Source: Aradus depressus (lineage: Eukaryota; Arthropoda; Insecta; Hemiptera; Aradidae). Taken from it: a DNA stretch of 64,000 nucleotides. The stretch is from the NCBI GenBank assembly GCA_963662175.1, contig OY759221.1, positions 29,127,027 through 29,191,026 on the forward strand, in the 5' to 3' direction. Positions 13,001 to 30,000 of this stretch are shown here, in pieces. The notes below the pieces were generated by a model. The model searched no databases. It was not told the DNA's origin and saw only the letters and a list, made by a program, of their open reading frames with translations. Each line of letters opens with the position of its first letter. Within the stretch, counting starts at the first letter, position 1. A program made the position numbers and the translations under genes.

Positions 13001-13601
13001 ACATTATTTGACTAAAAGAATATAATAAAAATATTGTCTTTTATTGATTCGAAACAAAGGTCATTCATCTTTCCAGAGATATAGTACTTACCCTTAAAAG
13101 TACACATCCTTCAGATTTTAGTAATGATATTAATATACGAAGGAAAGTATCATAGAAACGGTTTAAGAAAGCAATTAAATTCCATTGAAATTACAATAAA
13201 TAACTTATATTAAGAAAGGGAAACAGAATGTGTTAACAGTATTATAACAAGGAATTCAAACATTAAGAGCTTTACAAATAGCAAAAGGATACAAAGAAGA
13301 GCATAACTTGGTTGTGCTGAATGGCTCCGAATAAACCAAGGATCGAAACAAGGATGAGAAATATACCACAAGCTAAAATACCTCCAATTATGGGTAAACT
13401 AGTACCCAACGCTGACGCCCTTCCATACACCGCGGCGAGGATTAAAATGAATCCAACAACCTGTTGGATGAAACTTATATTAGTATGTATATTGTCAAAA
13501 CAACAATTTTAAATGATAATAAAATAATTTGGTGGGCTTACCACATATAAAATGTTTAGTGCAGTTAATGCGTTTTTCGAACAAGTGAAACCCCCACACA
13601 T
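1028..13601 (-). CDS. Tsp97E: Tetraspanin, TSPAN13/31 type (Tsp97E-like), 6 exons
   Basis: Four-pass membrane protein that organises partner receptors in membrane microdomains. Exons on the minus strand: 13601-13542, 13460-13293, 11570-11472, 10242-10120, 8799-8671, 1186-1028. All junctions are GT-AG, all introns phase 0, total 245 aa. The start is the ATG at 13601 ([16 protein letters not shown], typical of TSPAN13/31). TM1 is in exons 1-2; the small loop carries [14 protein letters not shown]2 follows; TM3 is exon 3 (residues 77-99). The large extracellular loop has the CCG signature at C128-C129-G130 and further cysteines at 147, 153, 154, 162, 164 and 167. TM4 carries the family block [14 protein letters not shown] and the cytoplasmic RYRNQ. 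Family members usually stop soon after RYRNQKDP; here the tail runs ~39 residues past RYRNQ. Intron 5 is about 7.5 kb and full of repeats. Family assignment is very safe; the orthologue symbol is by resemblance. Confidence 0.93.
1571..1920 (-). repeat. SINE-A, near full-length, minus
   Basis: This is a tRNA-derived SINE, about 340 bp. On the minus strand the head begins GGCGCCGGTAGCTCAGTGG (A-box-like). The B-box-like GGGTTCGTAACCC follows about 40 bp on. Then come a hairpin (TTTATTTTATCTGGGAGG with inverted AAATAAA), the block CGTCCTTCGGATGGGACGTT, the block GGACTCCCAC and the end GCCCGGGCATGAGTCATAAAACC. The same family recurs about 20 times in the window in both orientations. This copy sits in tetraspanin intron 5. 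Confidence 0.85.
2128..2215. repeat. Single arm related to foldback FB1
   Basis: The stretch TGGCTGAAGATGGTAGCAAT followed by an AT-rich block and a TTTTAAAAAAACG stretch matches one arm of the foldback at 9198-9446, with divergence. It is a solo, older arm in tetraspanin intron 5. Confidence 0.6.
2793..3431 (-). repeat. Rep140 copy 1, minus, split by a SINE
   Basis: Rep140 is a dispersed element of about 500-700 bp. In plus orientation it starts near GAAGTATAGGGGAAGTTATG. It contains 2-4 subrepeats of about 140 bp, each with AATGAATGTATCGACACGAA, GGACGACACCTATTGATTTT and AGCCAAATCGG. It ends GGGGAAGTACATTGCCG plus GATTCACCGAC. Here the 3' end is at 2793 and the 5' end at 3431, interrupted by SINE-A at 3207-3379. 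Confidence 0.75.
3207..3379 (+). repeat. SINE-A 3' half, plus, inserted in Rep140
   Basis: Starts at the GAGCCTGTA/CTCGTTAAA block and runs to GCCCGGGCATTAGTCA. The tRNA-like head is absent, so it is 5'-truncated. Rep140 sequence lies on both sides, so this SINE arrived after copy 1 of Rep140. Confidence 0.75.
4014..4110 (+). repeat. Short dispersed repeat with GCCGAAACCGGTA core
   Basis: Core GACGATGG, AAGCCGAAACCGGTA, then a TATATGTATATAT stretch, GTGGAATAGACAATATT and AAACAAG. Related copies are at 46459-46545 (plus) and 58310-58390 (minus). A looser GATTATGATGTCGTAAGCAC version lies inside the foldback at 57356-58801. Family unknown. Confidence 0.55.
4689..4925 (-). repeat. Rep140 copy 2, minus, 3' part
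   Basis: Begins with the element's 3' end (TGTACTTCCCCAGC, AATTAATCAATTA) and continues through one subrepeat to TTTCGAGGAAAATTAATG. The 5' end is missing. Confidence 0.65.
4926..6079. other. Intron sequence, no gene recognised
   Basis: Part of tetraspanin intron 5. About 5000-5220 is a less AT-rich block of unknown origin; the rest is AT-rich. Short open frames here show no family resemblance. Confidence 0.4.
6080..6740. other. GC-richer island inside the tetraspanin intron, unknown
   Basis: About 650 bp clearly richer in G+C than its surroundings, with a plus-strand open frame of 154 codons at 6273-6737. The translated product is proline-, serine- and histidine-rich with no motif I recognise, and there are no convincing splice sites. 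It may be the 5' part of an unidentified mobile element rather than a gene. Confidence 0.4.
6741..8670. other. AT-rich intron sequence, no gene seen
   Basis: End of tetraspanin intron 5 as seen on the plus strand. It contains an A tract at about 7250-7270. No exon, SINE-A or Rep140 copy was recognised. Confidence 0.45.
8671..8799 (-). CDS. Tsp97E: Tetraspanin exon 5 (end of large loop and start of TM4)
   Basis: Forty-three codons between a TTTAG acceptor and a GAG/GTAATT donor. It holds the last loop cysteines (CC, CVC, PPC) and [13 protein letters not shown], the strongest family marker in the gene. It has no start codon of its own and reads in phase with exons 4 and 6. Confidence 0.9.
9042..9139 (+). 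repeat. SINE-A 3' fragment, plus
   Basis: Contains the TTTAGGACTCCCA block, TCATGTCCACCAGAACGA and GGCGATATGACCTCATGAGTC. The central part of the last block is shortened and the tRNA-like head is missing. Confidence 0.65.
9198..9446. repeat. Foldback element FB1, near-perfect palindrome
   Basis: Inverted arms of about 121 bp (9198-9318 and 9326-9446) around a 7-base loop. The inner 57 bp of each arm (9262-9318 with 9326-9382) pair without a mismatch. The arms include TTCAGCCACGACTTAAC and CAATATTTTTTAAAAACATA. The near identity suggests a recent event or gene conversion. A related outer-arm sequence occurs at 43870-43980. It lies in a tetraspanin intron. Confidence 0.85.
9529..9990 (+). repeat. 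Rep140 copy 3, plus, both ends present
   Basis: Runs from GAAGTATAGGGGAAGTTA to CATCGCCGATAATTCACCGA and contains three subrepeat cores (AACTCCCGTTAGAATAAATG, CTGCCGTTGTAATGAATG and related). It is one of the best preserved copies. Confidence 0.75.
10447..10699 (-). repeat. SINE-A, minus, internally shortened
   Basis: Head GGCGCCGGTAGTTCAGAG on the minus strand and B-box-like GGGTTCGAAATCC, with a loss in the CATGTCC region. It faces the plus copy at 10788 across about 90 bp, so the two SINEs form an imperfect inverted pair in a tetraspanin intron. Confidence 0.75.
10788..11085 (+). repeat. SINE-A, plus
   Basis: Head GGGCGTCGGTAGCTCAGAGG, B-box-like GGGTTTGAAACCC, then the CGTCCTTCGGATGGGACATT and GGACTCCCACTGTAG blocks. 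It ends AAAGCCTGGGCATGAG. Confidence 0.8.
11705..11990. repeat. Imperfect foldback in tetraspanin intron 2
   Basis: TCCCAATTTAATTACTGGTC near 11707 is inverted near 11960 as GACCAAAAAATAAATTGGGA. The neighbouring CTTTACGACCTAACAGACG pairs with CGTCTATTTGCTAGGTTGTA. Arms are about 45 bp around a spacer of about 190 bp. A similar TTTTGGGAAG-containing piece is at 26130-26200. Confidence 0.55.
12143..12226 (+). repeat. tRNA-like fragment
   Basis: Contains an A-box-like start and a clear B-box-like CGCGGGTTCGAAACCTG. It differs from SINE-A and does not fold into a full cloverleaf by eye. It is probably the head of another tRNA-derived SINE rather than a tRNA gene. Confidence 0.4.
13542..13601 (-). 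CDS. Tsp97E: Tetraspanin exon 1 (start exon)
   Basis: Sixty bases, 20 codons, from ATG at 13601-13599 to a GTAAG donor at 13541. It encodes the conserved N-terminus with three cysteines that are candidate palmitoylation sites. The open stretch is too short to be picked up by ORF length alone. It joins exon 2 in phase 0 across an 81-bp intron. Confidence 0.9.
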
Positions 13602-14129
13602 ATTGATAACGTAATTAGTAGTCTCTCACTATAGGTTTGAATTAAAAATAACTAAACAATAATTTCTGTATATTTTAAAATTAACGACGAACGATACAAG
13701 CAAACTGCATTATCAGATTAATGTCAACTTCAGCTGTAACTCAATGCATGCCTTTTTGATCAGCAGGGTTATACTAATAATGAATAATATTTATTACATT
13801 TCAAAGTTAGAATTCAATAAGAAGTTTAATATTTAAAAAAAATATTGATACAATACGTGATTAAAAAATAAATAAACAATTTAACATATGACTTTAAGCA
13901 TGTGTCCTCCGTGATCTCGATCTATGTCTTCTCTGGAAAGACCGGGTATTTTCACAATGGATGTTCATGGAGTTCGTGTTTTTCAATAGCATAGAATCCA
14001 TTTCTGGATTTAATTCAGTGTAACTGTAATAGTTACCCGTCTCTAAATGGATGTACATAAGTGTCTATTTTTCTAGTGAAGTTGTCTTTTTTGGGAAGGT
14101 TATATGTCTTTAAACTGATTGTGTGGAAC
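13602..14129. promoter_or_regulatory. Bidirectional promoter region between tetraspanin and SLC25A39/40
   Basis: Only 528 bp separate the two divergent start codons, so both promoters and 5'UTRs must lie here or overlap. The plus side has a plausible 3' splice site TATTTTTCTAG ending at 14076, which suggests a noncoding first exon for the carrier. No TATA box or named site can be assigned with confidence. Confidence 0.55.
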
Positions 14130-23248
<9,119 letters not shown>

Positions 23249-23280
23249 AAATATATGACTACTTTTTATTTAGTTAAATA

Positions 23281-23414
23281 ATTGTTCTATTCCTGTTACC
23301 AAAATAATTTATGATCATAGATATAATGACTTCATGAGTACTAAATATTTATTGAAACGATTGTTCCATTCCTGTTACCAAACCCATTTATGATCATAGA
23401 TATAATGACTTCAT
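23281..23414 (+). repeat. 55-bp direct duplication in carrier 3'UTR
   Basis: CTATTCCTGTTACCAAAATA through ATAGATATAATGACTTCAT at 23281-23335 recurs at 23360-23414 with a few changes (period 79 bp), starting 33 bases after the stop codon. A possible polyadenylation signal AATAAA is at 23810-23815. Confidence 0.75.
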
Positions 23415-24774
23415 ACATATTAAGGATGTATTTTATTGGTTGAAAAAATATAGTATATGTATATTTAATATATGTAAATAATATGTAAATTTTCTTTAAA
23501 AAAAAGGACATTCATTTTAATTTTTGTTATTGATTTCTTATAAACTACTTGAAAATTAATCTTTTGGCTTTTTTAACCTCCGTTTACAGAATGCTACTTC
23601 ATTCTTGGACTAACTCATAAAGAATTTATTTCTAAAAATGTCTTAACTTGACCATAGAAGTAATGGGTCGTATAAATTGAAGAATAATGTGTTTTAACAA
23701 TTAATTTATACTTTTAATCATTATTATTTTTATTTTTTTTTGGTACCACTGACTGAGTTCTATTGGATGCAAAATAAGTATTCGTAGTGTTGAATTATTG
23801 ATTAAAGAAAATAAAGTGAAGGAAAGAAAATGAAAAGAAAATTCCTCGGTTTATAAACACTTTCTTGGGAAAGGGAGGGAGAATTTTCCTATATAACTAA
23901 ATGAAAGTTGAATTATTTCAATTTCAAAATGAATTTGGTTGATGACAATTGATCCTTACTTAAATTTCTCAATTAATAATACAAATGTAACATTTTGAGC
24001 TTCCATTTAAAAAAAATTTAATTTAGTTGTTCAGTCAATTGAACTAGAAGAAGTAGAAGTTCATTATTAGACACTGTTGGATCTAGACAACAGTGTTTTT
24101 TTCTGAGGTATCGGCAGAAAATCGTTCAATTTCAGCAGCCCCAGAAAGAGGCGACCCTCCCCGCACAGAATAACAATATAGACAGAAGGAAAACCAGGTC
24201 TTAATAGTTGTAGAAAATTGCAGTGCCCCTATTTACCAACTTGAACTGAACTACACTATGAGTGGCAAATTCAAATGCAATAAACCCACTATTCGTTATT
24301 TATTTTTAAAAAAAATAGCATTACTTCGCCTAATTTGGAATGTTGTTTAGTCAAACGGCAACTAGTTCGAGAGGATTAAAAGAAATAATAAATTTAAGAA
24401 AGAAGTTTGTGATTCCTGGTATGTGTATCAACGGTTACTAAATTATAATTAGTATACGAATAAATATAAGTGAAAAGTTCGGCAGTCCAATATGTGAAGA
24501 ATTAAAGTCAAGTGTGCTCAAACAAACTTACACGAAAGAAATTAAGTAGCTTAGCTTCGTGGGATAAGGCACTGTTATTTTTTAATACATTTGATTCTTT
24601 CGTAATTAAAAATTATTGAAAAAAATATTCTCATTATGTCCTCTCGCGCACCGCTATTTGGGCCATTCCAGTCCTTTCGAAGGAGTTCTCTTAGTGTGAA
24701 TAGTTGGACCAGTGTTAAATTTAAATCCGTAGCGTCCATGAACCTATTGCATCAGCTAAACTCTGCAGTTTTAC
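23415..24774. other. Intergenic, carrier 3' side, nothing recognised
   Basis: AT-rich. Probably carries the rest of the carrier 3'UTR. No exon or known repeat was seen. Confidence 0.4.
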
Positions 24775-25335
24775 GTAGTATAGGGGAAGTTATGTAATCG
24801 GCCAGAAATTGATATTGAGTTTTATCAGAGTTTCATGTTTTCCATCTCGTGAATACAAAAATAAAAATAAAATCATGTGTGGACACAATAACTTGATAGA
24901 ATGCATGTATCGGCAAAAAAACATTATGTCACCAGAACCCTTTGAGGACGACACCTATTGATTTTCAGCTAAATCGGCCTGAAGGAAGAAGGGGACTTGG
25001 CTAAAAATTTCTAATAATCGCTGTTGAAATAAATATATCGACAAGAAATTTTATATTATGACGCGGATCTCCGAGTGTCGGGCATCAGAGGATGAAGAAG
25101 GTTTTAGCTCGAGACAAATGGAGGATTGTGACAGAGGCTCGGGTTCTTTCGGAAACGTAGTGCCGCAGGAAGAAGACGAAAACCCTATGAGGACGACACA
25201 CCCTAATTTTGAGGAATCGGCATGTAGTTCCAAAACTACATAAGGGCGATTATCTACTAGTTTTCAGCAATAATTAATTAATAATTCAAAATAATTTGAG
25301 CTGGGGAAGTATACTGCTGGTAATTCACCGTTTTT
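24775..25335 (+). repeat. Rep140 copy 8, plus, with foreign insert
   Basis: From CGTAGTATAGGGGAAGTTAT to GGGGAAGTATACTGCTGG. Between ATTTTATAT (25058) and AAAACCCTATGAGGACGACA (25180) the usual linker of about 8 bp is replaced by about 120 bp of GC-richer, open-reading sequence absent from the other copies. Confidence 0.75.
25059..25181 (+). other. Exon-like insert inside Rep140 copy 8
   Basis: About 123 bp starting ATGACGCGGATCTCCGAG and ending AGGAAGAAGACG, open on the plus strand. The peptide is acidic and serine-rich (MTRISECRASEDEEGF and onward). Composition is coding-like and unlike the surrounding repeat. I do not recognise the protein; it may be a captured exon piece or filler DNA. 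Confidence 0.4.
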
Positions 25336-25552
25336 TTTTTTTCCTTCAAACGACAACTGGCCGATCACATGGTTATTTGATTCTTGCGATATTTTCGAAA
25401 TGGGACAATCGTACATGAGAATAGGTTGGTTGGTTTATTTTGGGCGAACAACTGCTTCGGTTATTATCGCCCCAACATATGAGAATAGGTTCATTCTCAC
25501 GATGAAAAACTGTACGGCCACATTTTATACCCAACATTCTTGTGTTTGGATT

Positions 25553-25745
25553 TAGAGGTTAGGTTAGGTTTTATGACTCATGCCCGGGCTTTAACTACGA
25601 GGTCATATCGCCTACTACCAGAGCGCTCTTTCGTCACTCTGATGGACATGAGCCCGACTCTACTGTGGGAGTCCTAAATTTTGCCTACCCTAAATTTGTA
25701 TTCATCTAGGGTAGGGGGTCTTTAACGAGTACCTGACATCGTAAA
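25553..25745 (-). repeat. SINE-A 3' half, minus, with telomere-like tail
   Basis: On the plus strand it starts AGGTTAGGTTAGGTTTTATG and runs through the ACTCATGCCCGGGC and GGGAGTCCTAAATTTTGCC blocks to GAGTACCTGACATCGTAAAG, where it stops. It is 5'-truncated, as expected for target-primed insertion. Confidence 0.8.
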
Positions 25746-26260
25746 GCACACAAAAAATAATTTCATATTTATTTTTCGCTTATAGATTCATACAATTAGA
25801 ACTGAAATCATGAAATAAGTACAATATATATGTTTTCATAAGTGGGGGTTAATTAGTATTTTGTGATATTTAGCTATTAAAAATTATTTTTTAAATATAT
25901 GATTTCAAAATATAGATCTCAAAATAGCCTAAATTATATTATCATTATTACCATAAAAACTCAATGAAAAACCTAATGTCGTGAACTTACTTCAGAAGTT
26001 TATACATTGATAGAGAAGCAGATGAGTAAATTGATTTTCACCTGGACAGACTATTAATACACAAATAATTTATTTAATTGAATAAGGAAATTCTTAATTT
26101 ATCTATAATATATTATCATAGCATCGATTCTCCCATTTATTTTTTGCCATCTCAAAAAAAATAGTAATTAGAAACGTTTTGGGAAGCACTCTCATCAGTA
26201 TCTATAATATATGTGACCTTTTGGTTAACTATTCATTCTGTCAATCAGAATCTTGGAACA

Positions 26261-26605
26261 GGTTAGGTTAGGTTTTATGACTCATGCCCGGGCTTTAACT
26301 ACGAGGTCATATCGCTTACTACCAGAGCGCTCTTTCGTCACTCTAGTGGACATGAGCCCGACTCTACTGTGGGAGTCATAAATTTTGCCTACCGTAAATT
26401 CTTATTCACCTAGGGCAGGGTGGATTAACGAGTACCTGACATCGTAGAGGCTCGGGACCATCGCTTAACGTCCCATCCGAAGGACGGCGTGCTTAAGTTT
26501 ATTTTACCTCCCAGATAAAATAAACTAAGGGCCTCGGTCGGGCTACGAACCCACGACCTTGAGCTCAGAAGTCAAGCACGCATACCACTGAGCTACCGGC
26601 GCCCT
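26261..26605 (-). repeat. SINE-A, full length, minus
   Basis: Plus strand AGGTTAGGTTAGGTTTTATG to CACTGAGCTACCGGCGCCC, with every block present. With the copy at 43984 it is the best reference copy. It lies about 400 bp before MLX exon 1. Confidence 0.88.
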
Positions 26606-27021
26606 CTCTTTGGATTTAGATCAGAAAGGACCAACTACATGTTCTACAGGTATATGTAGGTAACCAACTTATTTTGAGTTTCATAGATACAAATAATTGG
26701 TATTTCCAGTGTCAGATTCGACCTTAGCGGTTTTGGAAGATTAGCAGATACACTCCGTTTAGGATAAAGGCATAAAAGTACATTGCGTTTGTTCATGTAA
26801 ATAGTTTTATCTTTGCAATTAAGAGCAAAAATTATTTCATTAAGATTAAAGTGGCAAGGTTGTGTAACATAGTAATCAATTCGAGGTCAAATATAAAAAC
26901 AATAAATATGGCAAACGGAGGGATTATGCCTTTCGTCATCCATTTCTGTTCCTTATTAAATCGAATAAAATGTAATAGCCTTGAAAAGTACCTATAGATA
27001 AGATAATAGGTCTCTAGCAGA

Positions 27022-27070
27022 ATGGAAACAAGCAACATGTCAACACGATTCGACGAAGGTTATATCAAAG
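27022..27070 (+). CDS. MLX: MLX exon 1 (inferred start exon)
   Basis: Forty-nine bases from ATG to AAAG/GTAAGG. It leaves one base that completes a Glu codon with exon 2. It is weaker than the other exons because the N-terminus is poorly conserved in the family and a second ATG lies at codon 6. Confidence 0.6.
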
Positions 27071-30000
27071 GTAAGGTTATATTTAATGACTTCAAGTCCA
27101 AGTTGACATTTTTTTTTTACTTTAGTTTTATTACTTAGTTTTGCTGTTTATTCACTGATTCTCCCCACTTATTCATCACATATTTTTGAAGCATATCGAT
27201 GTCTATTCTTCAATATAAATGAAATGAGTAGTAGCAGTGGTCATGGTACTATATTTAGTTTATAATTTTATTTTATTACTTCTAAACTAACTATAATTTT
27301 TATTAAGTAAAAACTAACATGTCTGATGATTAATCATTTTGGGTTGACTCAAATAACAACTGAACATTATAAATTTGTCTTGAAAGTTATCCATGTTTTG
27401 GAAAAATTATCTTCAACCTTGTGCTTCGCATTCATTCGTCACTTATTTTCCCTATAACTTCCTAATTTCCTAAAATAGCATTATTTATCAATGAAAGATA
27501 TTTGAGTTATTTCACTCGACGGAAATTTCCATTGGAACTTATGGAATCTCTAATAGAAAGTCATTTTTATCTAATGATAGGTTTATCGCACTCAGAATTT
27601 AGCGACAACATATTTGATAGATTTTTCATTTCGATCACGAATAAATCTTCACAGTTAGAGAAATATTTCATGCAACACGGCGTATCTTGTACATTTATTT
27701 TTGTGTATCCATACTGTAGTAGTTCTCTGGATGAGAATAAGTTTGAATCCCAGTTCAAGAGACGATGTAGAAATTTGGATAATTAAGTAACTTTTTTCTT
27801 CTTTCGAACTAAAGTTATCACAGTGAAAAATGTTCGTTTTTTTAAACAACTTCTATTTAAAATATATTTTAATTGACATTATTGACAAAGTTTTTGTATA
27901 TGACATATTATTTACAATCAGATTTTACCCCAATGCTTTCTACCTGAAAGTACATTGACTCTGAATCACTGACGACTTTCCTTACTAACTTTTATTAACT
28001 AAAATAATTCCATTAATTATGACAAGACTTATATTTTTAATAGGTATTTGAAATATAGTTTTAAGCTGGGTATCATCTGAAACGCCCAAGTAAAAAGCAT
28101 TTTTATATTAAATAACTTAGGGGGGCCGGTAGATTGGTTGTCTACTGTGATGAAAGTCGTGGGTTCGATTCCAGCCGAGCCTTGTTCTGGGAGATATAAC
28201 AACCGCACGGGTTCAACTCGAAACCCCTAAATACTGCCAACGTAATGATTATATCGACATGAAATTTTATAGGAGAATTGAGAAGTCCCCGAAACATCTA
28301 TTGATTTTCATCGCAAAATTGACTGAAAAGAATAGGAGTTTGAGGGACAGAAAACTGAGATGATTAAAAAGAATTTGAGCTGAGGAAGTTCAATGCCGGT
28401 GATCCACCGACAACTTTTCATCAGCTTTTGTGTGATCGTTAGGTGTCGCCCTTGTATTTGGATTCACATATGACATTTCGTGGCGGATATTCATTCTGTT
28501 CGTTGTCATTTTCACAGACATGACACAAGAACAAACCTTTTTTTTTCTTTTGTCGTTTTTGGAATTCGGAAAACATAAAGTTCCAGTGAAAACATCAAAT
28601 TTTTAACTGGTTACATAACTTGTACATGAAGTAATAGTGAGATTGGTCGTTTTCAGAGGATGACGAAGTTGAAGAGAAAGGTGGGAACTCAACTCCGTAC
28701 AAGGACAGACGGAGAGAGGCACACACTCAGGCGGAACAGAAGAGGCGAGATGCCATCAAGAAGGGCTACGACTCTCTGCAGGGTCTCGTTCCCACCTGCC
28801 ATCAGTCGGATATCTCAGGCTACAAACTGAGTAAAGCCACCGTCCTACAGAAGTCTATTGATTACATTCAGGTGAGGAGCGAAGGTGACCAGGAATCCCG
28901 GAGTTACCGGTCACAAGAATTTTTGCCTTTTGTACCGATTTTTTTAAAAGCATCTGGGACGCTTGTTTGTCCTGGATTTTTGGAAAACAGTGGCAGAAAA
29001 TTTTCACTAAGAGAAAAATCCCATAAATTCTTAGAAGACAGCTCACCTACTGTGTCCTTTAGCTTTATGTAATTTCTTCCACATTAATTTTTCTTTAGTA
29101 AGTAGATATAATGTACTTTTAGTTTAAAATATGCCTTTTAAATAGGAATAATTTATTTGATCAATCAAATCAACATCCTCATAAATAGTCTGAAGAAGTT
29201 TTTATTATAAATCAGTTTCTGAAACTTTTGTGAATGACGAATTTGGGTTGTATTAAAAATTCTGATAAGATTTATTATATTTTATATTTGGTTATTTATA
29301 TTTAAAAAAACATTGAATTATCTTGTGATAGTAATGATAACTAAATTGAGCTAGACTGAAGAAGAATTGGGTAAGTGCGAATTGCACAGGCCTTTACTAC
29401 GAGGTGAAATCGCCTACAAACAGAGTGGTCTTTCGTCACTGGTGGGCAAGAGCCCAACTTTACCGTAGTAGTTTTAAAGTTTGCTTATCCTAGTTTAGTT
29501 ACTTAGAGTAAGGGGTAGGGGCCTTTAACGAATACCTGACATTATATAGGCTCGGGACCACCGCCTAACGTCCTATCCGAAGGACGTCGAGCTCAAAGTT
29601 TTTGCACCTCCCAGCTAAAAAATTAAGGGCTTCAGTCAGGTTTCACACTCGCTATCTTGAGCTCAGTAAGCAAGCTCGCTACGTCTGAGCTACCAGCTCC
29701 CTCTTCCGTGCTATGTATTGTGATGTATAAAAATACACACATTCAAATTATTGATATTATTAAAATTAATTATATTTACAGCCAGTAACAAAAATGTTCG
29801 GACGGTTTGATTTTTCAATAAAAAATTATAATAATTAAATGCGAAAGTAATAAAAAATAATTTAAAAAAATAATTAAAGCCATTTTTCAATCAAGAATAA
29901 GAATTCAAAAGTGGATTAGGATAAAGGAAAAACAGCTTTGATTAGAACAAATAAATATTTTAATTTAATAAATTTTATAACAAGTAATGTAGGTAACAAA

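Noticed and set aside
27502..27786. 94-codon frame in MLX intron 1 as an extra exon
   Set aside because: No ATG, no matching splice phases, no family resemblance. MLX reads through directly from exon 1 to exon 2.
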